Source: Candidatus Sulfotelmatobacter sp.
GTDB taxonomy: Bacteria; Acidobacteriota; Terriglobia; Terriglobales; Acidobacteriaceae
Length of the DNA: 53,245 bases
NCBI GenBank assembly: GCA_017883385.1
Contig: JADGNQ010000026.1
Location: 1 to 53,245 of the forward strand
Direction: 5' to 3'
Below are positions 16,124 to 23,238 of the stretch, piece by piece (position 1 is the first letter of the stretch; each line of letters opens with the position of its first letter). The position numbers and the translations under genes are program-made. The notes below the pieces were generated by a model that saw nothing but the letters and a program-made list of their open reading frames with translations, was not told the origin of the DNA and searched no databases.

Positions 16124-17899
16124 ATGTCTGAAGCATCCGCACACGTAGTGCATCACGGGCCACCGACCAGCTTCATCCGCAAGCACGTTTTCAGCCTCGA
16201 CCACAAAGTGATCGGCAAGCAGTATTACGCGCTGGCCTTGGTCGCGGTGGTTACGGGGATGGTGCTTTCCTGGCTCATGCGCATTCACCTGATTGCGCCG
16301 AATTGGCCGATCCCCGGGCTGCAGTGGTTGTCCAAGGTGGGCGCACCGGGCGGCGTGATGACCCCGGAATACTACCTCTCGCTGATGACCATGCACGGCA
16401 CGCTGATGGTTTTCTTTGTGCTCACGAACGCGCCGTTTGCTGCGTTCGGCAACTACTTCCTGCCGATCCAGATCGGCGCGGAAGATATGGCCTTCCCCCG
16501 TTTCAACATGATGTCGTTTTGGACCACGTTCATCGCGTTCTGCATTCTGGTGGCGGCATTCTTTGTGCCAGATGGCCCTCCCCTAGCTGGCTGGACTGCT
16601 TATGCCCCGCTGAGCGCAGTTGGAAAAGACGCTGGCCCCGGTGAGGGACTCGGGCAGACGCTGTGGGGCCTGTCGATCTTCGTTTTCTGCATCGCTTCGC
16701 TGCTGGGGTCGTTGAACTTCATCGCCACAACACTCGATCTGCGAACCAAGGGCATGACCCTTGCCCGCATGCCGATCGTCAGCTGGGCATGGTTCATCAC
16801 GTCGTGTATCGCACTGCTGGCTTTCGCGGTACTGCTGCCGGCTTGCCTGCTGCTGATTCTGGACCGGATCGGAGGAACTAGCTTCTTCATACCATCAGGT
16901 CTGAATATCAGCGACCATCTGCAACCGCACCAGGGAGGATCGCCGCTGCTCTGGCAGCATCTGTTCTGGTTCTTCGGGCATCCGGAGGTCTATATCGCGA
17001 TTCTGCCGGCGATCGGGATCGTCAGCCACATTCTGATCAACAGCATGCGCAAGCCCATGCTGAGCCACAAGACGATCATCTACTGCATGATGGGCATCGG
17101 ATTCCTGAGCTATATGGTTTGGGGACATCACATGTTCCTGAGCGGCATGAATCCGTTCTCGGCGCTGGTCTTTTCGTTCCCCACGCTGATGATTACGATT
17201 CCTGCGACGATCATGACGCTGATCTGGCTGGGCAGTTTGTACGGCTCGAATCTGAGAATTAACACCGCGTCGCTATTCTGCCTGGGCTTCATCTCGATGT
17301 TTGTCAGCGGCGGCGTGAGCGGTTTCTTTCTGGCCCAGCCCTCGATCGACATCTACCTGCACGCGACCTATTTTGTGGTGGGGCACTTCCACATGGTGAT
17401 GGGCGTGGCCGCCATCTTCGGCGTCTTTGCCGGAACCTATTTCTGGTTCCCCAAGATGACGGGGCGCATGATGAGCGAGAGGCTGGGCCGCCTGCATTTC
17501 TGGCTGACGTTCATCGGGACGTACTGCATTTTCATGCCGTTCCACTACCTGGGGCTGGCGGGCAATGTGCGGCGCTACTCGGCGTTCACCGATGACTTCC
17601 TGGTTCCGCTGATTCCGGTGCACAAGTTCATCACCTATTCCGCGCTGTTCACGGGAGCGGTGCAGTTGGTCTTCATCTTCAACCTGATCTACAGCCACTT
17701 TAAGGGAGCGATCGCGCCAGCGAATCCATGGGAGGCTACATCGCTGGAGTGGTCGACGCCGTCGTCTCCGCCGCCGTTCGACAACTTCGGGGGAAAGCAT
17801 CCGGTGGTTTATCACGATCCTTACCAGTACGGGGTGAAGAGTTCGACGGGTGACTACCTGATGCAAGACTCGCCGGAGAGAGCCGGAGAGACTCCGTAG
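16124..17899 (+). CDS. coxA: Cytochrome c oxidase subunit I (A-family), K-channel lysine replaced
   Basis: 591 residues, about 12 membrane helices; the catalytic subunit reducing O2 to water and pumping protons. Good ribosome site GAGGGAAGG before the ATG. Metal ligands seen: His91 (low-spin heme), His286 with Tyr290 in GHPEVY (CuB His-Tyr cross-link), His335/His336 (CuB), His421 (heme a3) and His423 (low-spin heme). Glu288 of GHPEVY and Asp121 in GAEDMAFPRFN indicate a D-pathway. The segment that normally reads PTGIK reads IPATIMTLIW, so the K-pathway Lys is Met364 and its Thr partner is Ala361. It sits between subunit II and two subunit III genes. Confidence 0.93.
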   Translation: MSEASAHVVHHGPPTSFIRKHVFSLDHKVIGKQYYALALVAVVTGMVLSWLMRIHLIAPNWPIPGLQWLSKVGAPGGVMTPEYYLSLMTMHGTLMVFFVLTNAPFAAFGNYFLPIQIGAEDMAFPRFNMMSFWTTFIAFCILVAAFFVPDGPPLAGWTAYAPLSAVGKDAGPGEGLGQTLWGLSIFVFCIASLLGSLNFIATTLDLRTKGMTLARMPIVSWAWFITSCIALLAFAVLLPACLLLILDRIGGTSFFIPSGLNISDHLQPHQGGSPLLWQHLFWFFGHPEVYIAILPAIGIVSHILINSMRKPMLSHKTIIYCMMGIGFLSYMVWGHHMFLSGMNPFSALVFSFPTLMITIPATIMTLIWLGSLYGSNLRINTASLFCLGFISMFVSGGVSGFFLAQPSIDIYLHATYFVVGHFHMVMGVAAIFGVFAGTYFWFPKMTGRMMSERLGRLHFWLTFIGTYCIFMPFHYLGLAGNVRRYSAFTDDFLVPLIPVHKFITYSALFTGAVQLVFIFNLIYSHFKGAIAPANPWEATSLEWSTPSSPPPFDNFGGKHPVVYHDPYQYGVKSSTGDYLMQDSPERAGETP

Positions 17900-17939
17900 A
17901 GGAACGGTAACGAAGTTAGGGAAAAGAAACGGGGCTCTG

Positions 17940-18632
17940 ATGGCAACCACACTTCCACCACCGCAAATCGCACCCCAAATCGACGTCGAGCAGGATCTGC
18001 GTCCGCACGACGGGAATGGCGGCGGTCTCCGCGGGCTCGGACAGGAAGGCCGTGGTTTGCGCGCCGTGAAAGATCCTTCCGGCGAACCAACCCGCACCGG
18101 GATCTGGGTCGGCCTGGCGGCGATTGCCATGATGTTCGCTGCCTTGACCAGTGCACTGTATGTGCGCGAAGGCGCAGCCACCGACTGGCACCATATTGTC
18201 CTCCCCCCAATTCTTTGGTTCAACACGCTGGCGTTGATTGCCAGCAGCATCACGCTGGAACTGGCGCGGCGTCGAGTTGCAGCTTTCATGCGCGGGCAGG
18301 AAAGCAGCCGATCCGGGCCCACGCTGTGGCTGAACGCAACCATGGTGCTCGGCTTGGTGTTTGTGGTGGGACAGTACATGGCTTGGCTGAAGTTGCGGTC
18401 ACAGGGGCTGTACCTTCCGACCAACCCGAACAGTTCCTTCTTTTATGTCTTCACCGGAGTGCACGCGGTCCACGTATTAGGCGGGCTGGGTGGACTCAGC
18501 CGGGTCATGGTGAAGTTTCGCAGGGCGGCGCGTCCGTTGCGCCGGAGCACCATCGACGCGACGTCATATTACTGGCATTTCATGGGCATGCTGTGGATGT
18601 ACCTGCTGTTTGTCTTGTGGGCGAAGCTGTAG
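17940..18632 (+). CDS. Cytochrome c oxidase subunit III-like protein (first copy)
   Basis: 230 residues with a soluble ~55-residue N-terminal extension rich in Pro, Gly and charged residues, then five membrane helices. Typical subunit III features are TNPNSSFFYVFTGVHAVHVLGG and the final ATSYYWHFMGMLWMYLLFVLW. It lies 40 bases after coxA. A second, different subunit III gene follows at 18759. The two may form a split or alternative subunit III; which one assembles with subunit I cannot be told from sequence. Confidence 0.85.
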   Translation: MATTLPPPQIAPQIDVEQDLRPHDGNGGGLRGLGQEGRGLRAVKDPSGEPTRTGIWVGLAAIAMMFAALTSALYVREGAATDWHHIVLPPILWFNTLALIASSITLELARRRVAAFMRGQESSRSGPTLWLNATMVLGLVFVVGQYMAWLKLRSQGLYLPTNPNSSFFYVFTGVHAVHVLGGLGGLSRVMVKFRRAARPLRRSTIDATSYYWHFMGMLWMYLLFVLWAKL

Positions 18633-18675
18633 TGGCGCAGCGGCTGAAGCCGGGATTGATTCGGCGTCGATTGCG

Positions 18676-18693
18676 GCATCGCTGATGCGATGC
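18676..18693. repeat. Hairpin between the two subunit III genes
   Basis: Perfect 7-bp stem GCATCGC/GCGATGC with TGAT loop, followed 15 bases later by a run of six T. It may act as a weak terminator or mRNA stabiliser within the operon. The neighbouring GCGGCTGAAGCCGGG adds a second small palindrome. Confidence 0.5.
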
Positions 18694-18758
18694 CCTGTTA
18701 CGAAGCGGTATTTTTTCGGCAACCTGTGAGGTTGTAGGGCTAATTCAACGGAGGCAGC

Positions 18759-19382
18759 GTGAGCGAAGCCAATCTGACCATGGGGCATGGCGCGGGAGTG
18801 ATGGAGGAGCGCCCGTTTGCCATTCCATCGAAAAAGCTGGTGATGTGGCTGTTCATCATCTCTGACGCGTGTACGTTCGGAGCGATGCTGTTTGCCTACG
18901 GCTACGTGCGTAATGCCGCACCCGACTGGCCGCACCACTTCGAGACAGCCAGCATTATCAATGTGGCGATCATGACCTTCATCCTGGTCACCAGCAGCCT
19001 GACCATGCTGATTGGGACTCGGGCCGCAAAGTCCGGAGACAAGAGCGGTGCACTCCGCTTCACTTTTATCACCGTTGTGCTTGGGCTGGTTTTCGCGGCG
19101 CTTCACCTGCGGGAGTGGATGAGCATGATCCACGCGGGCGTCAGCCTCTTCCAAAATCCATGGGGAGCGCCTTTGTTCGGCGCATCGTTCTTCGGCGTTA
19201 CGGGGTTGCACCTGGCGCACGTGGTGAGCGGGGCCATCGCTCTGACGGTCGTGGCCTTGGGATACAAGCGCGGGCGCTACAACGCCGACGATATCGAAAT
19301 CTGGTCGTTGTACTGGCACTTCGTCGATCTGGTGTGGATGTTCGTCGTTCCCATGGTGTACCTGTTGAACGTGGCGCAATAG
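18759..19382 (+). CDS. Cytochrome c oxidase subunit III (second copy)
   Basis: 207 residues starting at GTG with GGAGG 4 bases upstream. Five membrane helices without the long N-terminal extension of the previous gene. MWLFIISDACTFGAMLFAYGYV, GVTGLHLAHVVSGAIAL and SLYWHFVDLVWMFVVPMVYL are characteristic of heme-copper oxidase subunit III. Separated from the first copy by a 126-base gap with a hairpin, and from the subunit IV gene by 24 bases. Confidence 0.88.
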   Translation: MSEANLTMGHGAGVMEERPFAIPSKKLVMWLFIISDACTFGAMLFAYGYVRNAAPDWPHHFETASIINVAIMTFILVTSSLTMLIGTRAAKSGDKSGALRFTFITVVLGLVFAALHLREWMSMIHAGVSLFQNPWGAPLFGASFFGVTGLHLAHVVSGAIALTVVALGYKRGRYNADDIEIWSLYWHFVDLVWMFVVPMVYLLNVAQ

Positions 19383-19406
19383 CACGGCAACTGAGGGAGA
19401 ACGCTT

Positions 19407-19694
19407 ATGAGCGCAGAAGGTAGCTTGAAGACGGACCTGATGGTGTATGTGGGAATTCTGGTAATGGCAGGGCTCCAGATCTTCATGGCATATCACAGCC
19501 CCGGGGTCATCCGGATGCTGGTAGTGGCGGCGATTCAGGCTTTTCTCGCAATCATGTTCTTCATGCACCTGCGGGATGAGAAATCGACACTGCGGCTGGC
19601 GTTGATTCCCGCCACCCTGTTCGTGCTGGTAATGATGAATATGGTCTGGGCCGACAGCTACCGGCTGATCCACATGAGACCGTTTCCGAAATAG
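19407..19694 (+). CDS. Cytochrome c oxidase subunit IV (prokaryotic COX4 type)
   Basis: 95 residues with three hydrophobic helices; the AIQAFLAIMFFMHLRDE stretch is typical of small bacterial subunit IV proteins. These are accessory subunits of the inner-membrane oxidase. Preceded by GAGGGAG. Only 10 bases separate it from the next small gene, so they are surely co-transcribed. Confidence 0.85.
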   Translation: MSAEGSLKTDLMVYVGILVMAGLQIFMAYHSPGVIRMLVVAAIQAFLAIMFFMHLRDEKSTLRLALIPATLFVLVMMNMVWADSYRLIHMRPFPK

Positions 19695-19704
19695 AGGAGG
19701 GCGC

Positions 19705-19989
19705 ATGGCTTATTCACGAGGATTGCGCCTTGCCGGGCGGGCGCGAGGCGTGCTGACCGGCGCTCTCGTTCTAGCGGCGAACGCGGCGTGCTACGCACAG
19801 AGCTGCTCCCTCTGCTATACGCAGGCGGCAGGAGCGGGACATCGGTTCATTCAAGGGCTACGGACGGGCATCCTGGTGCTGATCGTGCCTCCTATGTTTA
19901 TGTCGGTCGGAATCACCATCCTCGCCTACAAGAAGCGCAACCGGACCAACGACAAGAAGGAGTCGGACAAGTCGGAGAACGACTGGTAG
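19705..19989 (+). CDS. Small membrane protein with CxxC at the end of the oxidase operon
   Basis: 94 residues. A signal-like hydrophobic N-terminus (ARGVLTGALVLAANAACYA), then QSCSLCYTQAAGAGHRF with a CxxC pair but no heme His, then one clear membrane helix (GILVLIVPPMFMSVGITILAY) and a highly charged cytoplasmic tail. Start ATG follows AGGAGGGC. I do not recognise a named family. Position suggests an oxidase accessory subunit or a copper/thiol assembly factor; that is inference only. The 199 bases after it contain GC-rich repeat-like sequence and no gene. Confidence 0.7.
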   Translation: MAYSRGLRLAGRARGVLTGALVLAANAACYAQSCSLCYTQAAGAGHRFIQGLRTGILVLIVPPMFMSVGITILAYKKRNRTNDKKESDKSENDW

Positions 19990-20188
19990 AGACCCTGCGT
20001 GCGAACAACTCTTTCGCCCCTCTGGGGCTTGTCACTTCTCCCACATTTCCCCACGGCTTGCGCCGGGGGCTGTATTCTTGCGCCGCTCCGCGGCTAGTAG
20101 CTTCCGCTCCATTGCGGTAAACATCCTGCCCATTTCTGCTGCTCCGTGGCATAATCTTCGGCAACGTCTTCCCATCAGGTGCTAACCG

Positions 20189-21223
20189 ATGCGTCCAGTC
20201 CTGCTTGCCGTTCTCTGCGTTTGTGTCCTTGCGCTGGTGTTGCCGTGCGCGGGCACCGCTGCCCCCAGCGCGAAGTCGCTCCAGATTTATTTCATCGATG
20301 TCGAAGGCGGGCAGGCGACGCTGATCGTCAGCCCGTCGGGGCAGTCGCTGCTGATCGACACCGGATGGCCCGGGGGCGAGGGCCGGGACGCCGACCGGAT
20401 CGTGGCTGCGGCTCACCAGGCCGGAATCAAGCAACTTGATTACGTGCTGATTACGCACTATCACCGCGATCACGTGGGCGGCGTTCCGCAACTGGTGGAC
20501 GGGATCAAGGTGGGCACGTTTCTCGATCACGGGCCGAATCTGGAAGATTCAGAAGTGACGCGTGTCGACTACGCCGCCTATGAGAAGGCCATTGCCGGCC
20601 ATGCCCATGTAGTCGTCAAGCCGGGGTGGGGGCTCCCGATGAGAGGCCTCGGAGTGCGGGTCCTGACGGCCGCCGGCGACCACATCGCTAAGCCACTGTC
20701 CGGGGCGGGCGAGGCGAATTCCTATTGCAAGTCCCAGCCGGCTGAGGTTGAGGACACGACCGAGAATGCCCGTTCCGTGGGCGTTCTGATCACTTTTGGG
20801 CATTTCCGCTTCCTGGACCTCGGTGATCTGACCAAGAAGAAAGAGCTTGAACTTGCCTGTCCGAATAATCTGCTCGGTACGGTTGATCTTTTTCTCGTAA
20901 CGCACCACGGGCTGGACCTTTCGAATACGAAAGCCCTGGTGTGGGCCTTGCATCCTCGGGTGGCGATTTTCGACAACGGCCCCCGCAAGGGATCCAGTCC
21001 GGCGGCGTGGCAAATCGTGCACGATTCTCCTGGCCTAGAGGACCTTTGGCAGCTTCACTACGCGGCCGAGTCGGACAAGGATCACAACGTCGCCGAGGAG
21101 CGCATTGCGAACGTGAAGGAAAACTGCGAGGGGAAGGGTATTAAGGTCACGGCGGAAGCAGATGGCACGTTCACCGTCACGAACAGCCGAACCGGTGTCG
21201 AGAAGATTTACTCCAAGAAATAG
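20189..21223 (+). CDS. Secreted metallo-beta-lactamase-fold hydrolase (ComEC C-domain-like)
   Basis: 344 residues with a signal peptide (LLAVLCVCVLALVLPCAGTAA). The metallo-beta-lactamase metal motif is THYHRDHVGG (His90, His92, Asp94, His95), preceded by LIDTGWPG. Later TFGHFRFLDLGDLT and FLVTHHGLDLS supply the further metal ligands as in ComEC/Rec2-type domains. It lacks the ComEC membrane part, so it is a stand-alone exported hydrolase of unknown substrate. Gluconokinase follows 18 bases downstream but no functional link is evident. Confidence 0.8.
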   Translation: MRPVLLAVLCVCVLALVLPCAGTAAPSAKSLQIYFIDVEGGQATLIVSPSGQSLLIDTGWPGGEGRDADRIVAAAHQAGIKQLDYVLITHYHRDHVGGVPQLVDGIKVGTFLDHGPNLEDSEVTRVDYAAYEKAIAGHAHVVVKPGWGLPMRGLGVRVLTAAGDHIAKPLSGAGEANSYCKSQPAEVEDTTENARSVGVLITFGHFRFLDLGDLTKKKELELACPNNLLGTVDLFLVTHHGLDLSNTKALVWALHPRVAIFDNGPRKGSSPAAWQIVHDSPGLEDLWQLHYAAESDKDHNVAEERIANVKENCEGKGIKVTAEADGTFTVTNSRTGVEKIYSKK

Positions 21224-21241
21224 AGACTACAATCCTCCAGC

Positions 21242-21727
21242 ATGATCGCGATCGTGATGGGAGTCGTCGGCTCTGGCAAGACGACCGTCGGGCGTCTGCT
21301 GGCCGAGCAACTTGGATGGAAGTTCGCCGACGCGGACGATTTTCATTCGTCGCCAAGTGTGGAGAAGATGCGGCGCGGCACTCCGCTCAGCGATGACGAC
21401 CGCCAGCCCTGGCTGGCGAGCCTTCGCACGGCCATCACCAACTGGATCGCCGAAAAGCACAATGTTGTGCTGGCTTGCTCGGCCCTGAAAAGCGCTTACC
21501 GGCGGGAACTCGAGGCTGGGCCGGAAGTCCGGTTCGTGTACCTGAAGGGAAGTGCGAGCGTGATCGCGGAACGCCTGCGTGCGCGAGAAGGACACTTCAC
21601 CGGTGAGAAGATTCTGGCCAGCCAATTTGCGGATTTGGAAGAGCCGGAAGCTGCAGTGACCGTCGATATCGCGTCCACGCCACAGCAGATCGTGGCCAGG
21701 ATTCGGGAAGGGCTCGGCTTAGCGTAG
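21242..21727 (+). CDS. gntK: Gluconokinase
   Basis: 161-residue P-loop kinase phosphorylating D-gluconate to 6-phosphogluconate. Walker A GVVGSGKTT at 7-15; the gluconate-kinase motif ADDFHSSPSVEKMRRGTPL and DDDRQPWL; then CSALKSAYRREL and GHFTGEKILASQF. Length is normal for the family. The MFS transporter gene starts 48 bases downstream and could import the substrate. Confidence 0.9.
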   Translation: MIAIVMGVVGSGKTTVGRLLAEQLGWKFADADDFHSSPSVEKMRRGTPLSDDDRQPWLASLRTAITNWIAEKHNVVLACSALKSAYRRELEAGPEVRFVYLKGSASVIAERLRAREGHFTGEKILASQFADLEEPEAAVTVDIASTPQQIVARIREGLGLA

Positions 21728-21775
21728 AATCCTCGCACGCCGGAACAGGCTTTTCCGAATCATCAGAAAGTTCTC

Positions 21776-23077
21776 TTGGATACCGCTCCCGACCGCTTCG
21801 AATCCGCTGTCGTTTCCCGACTGATGTGGCGGCTCATGCCGTTTCTTTTCCTGCTCTACATCGTTGCGTACCTCGACCGCATCAACGTGAGTTTCGCCGT
21901 GCTGCAAATGCGCGGACAGCTCGGCCTGAGTGAGCGCGTCATTGGACGCGCCTCAGGAATGTTTTTTGTCGGCTATTTCTTTTTCCAAGTCCCCAGCAAC
22001 GTCGTGTTGGAGAAGTTTGGCGTCCGGCGCTGGATCTCGGCTTTGATGATCACCTGGGGCGTGATTTCCTGCCTCATGATTTTTATCCGGGGCCCCGTGA
22101 GCTTCTACGTCATGCGCTTCCTGCTGGGTGCCGCCGAAGCCGGATTCTTCCCCGGCATCATCCTCTACATGAAGCACTGGTTCCCGGCTCGCGCACGGGC
22201 GCGAGCCGTGGCGTGGTTCATGACGGCGAACCCGCTTGCCGGCATTTTCGGCAGCCCAATCTCGGGGGCTTTACTCGGCCTGCAGGGGAGCGGTCTCTCG
22301 GGGTGGCAGTGGATGTTCCTGATCGAAGGCATGCCAGCCATTCTGCTGGGCGCGGCCGTGTTCTGGACCCTTGCCGACACCCCGCAAGACGCCAAGTGGT
22401 TGAAGGCCGAGGAACGGGCCTTGCTGCTCAGGAACTTGTCCGCCGAGCAGCAAAGCGACTCGGGGCTCAGCAAGGGCAGCCTCTGGGCCGCTGTGTTCAG
22501 TCTGAGGATTTGGTTGCTGTCGCTGGTGTACTTCGGCGTCTCGACGACTATGTACGGGGTCACATTGTGGCTGCCGAGCGTGATCAAATCGCTGTCGGGC
22601 CTGGGTAATTTCGCGATCAGCTTGATCGCGGTTCTTCCGTTCCTGGTGACCACGGTTGTGATGGTTCTGGTTGGAATGCACTCGGACCGCAGTGCTGAGC
22701 GCCGCTGGCACACTGCGGTTCCGGCGTTCGTGGCCGGGGCGGCGCTGGTATGCGCGGCGTATGGGAGTTCGACAGCGGTGGTTGTGGCGGCGATTAGCCT
22801 TGGTCTGGCGGGCGCCGAGGCGATGGTGGGCCCGTTCTGGGCAATGGCGACGTCGCGAATGGAAGGCCTCTCGGCAGCCGCCGGAATCGCTGTAATCAAT
22901 TCCATTGCCAATCTCGGGGGATACTTCGGTCCCGACATCATCGGTTTCTTTCGAACGGCAGGAGGCGGCTTTCGCGGCGGCCTGCTGGCGATCGGCGCGA
23001 CGGTGGCCCTCAGCGGAGGGATCGCACTGATCGTGGGCCGTCACTCCCCCGCCCAGAGAGCGACTGGACCCGTGTGA
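21776..23077 (+). CDS. MFS transporter, anion:cation symporter-like
   Basis: 433 residues, about 12 membrane helices in two halves joined by a charged loop (~200-235). YIVAYLDRINVSFAVLQM and the GXXXD-type loop VLEKFGVRRWI are typical of the phthalate/glucarate/hexuronate branch of the major facilitator superfamily. The frame opens with TTG at 21776; no better start is close. Placement after gluconokinase makes a sugar-acid substrate likely. Confidence 0.8.
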   Translation: MDTAPDRFESAVVSRLMWRLMPFLFLLYIVAYLDRINVSFAVLQMRGQLGLSERVIGRASGMFFVGYFFFQVPSNVVLEKFGVRRWISALMITWGVISCLMIFIRGPVSFYVMRFLLGAAEAGFFPGIILYMKHWFPARARARAVAWFMTANPLAGIFGSPISGALLGLQGSGLSGWQWMFLIEGMPAILLGAAVFWTLADTPQDAKWLKAEERALLLRNLSAEQQSDSGLSKGSLWAAVFSLRIWLLSLVYFGVSTTMYGVTLWLPSVIKSLSGLGNFAISLIAVLPFLVTTVVMVLVGMHSDRSAERRWHTAVPAFVAGAALVCAAYGSSTAVVVAAISLGLAGAEAMVGPFWAMATSRMEGLSAAAGIAVINSIANLGGYFGPDIIGFFRTAGGGFRGGLLAIGATVALSGGIALIVGRHSPAQRATGPV

Positions 23078-23176
23078 GCGGGACTTTCGAGGTCGTTTGT
23101 TCCGGGAAGGACAGTCCCGGTTCCAAAATAGCCAACAAACGAGCGGCTTCTGCTTCGCTCCATCCCTTCAATTGTT

Positions 23177-23182
23177 TACAAT
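23177..23182 (+). promoter_or_regulatory. Candidate -10 element upstream of the lipid locus
   Basis: TACAAT 57 bases before the first lipid-locus gene, in an AT-richer patch (CAATTGTTTACAATAGGG). No good -35 at the right distance. Confidence 0.3.
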
Positions 23183-23238
23183 AGGGACTTCGTCTGACGA
23201 CTCGCACGGGAGCCCCGCAGAAGGACGAACAGCAAATT

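Noticed and set aside
17273-19706. Two long minus-strand open frames (383 and 380 codons)
   Set aside because: Antisense to coxA and subunits III/IV; His/Gln/Arg-rich shadow translations.
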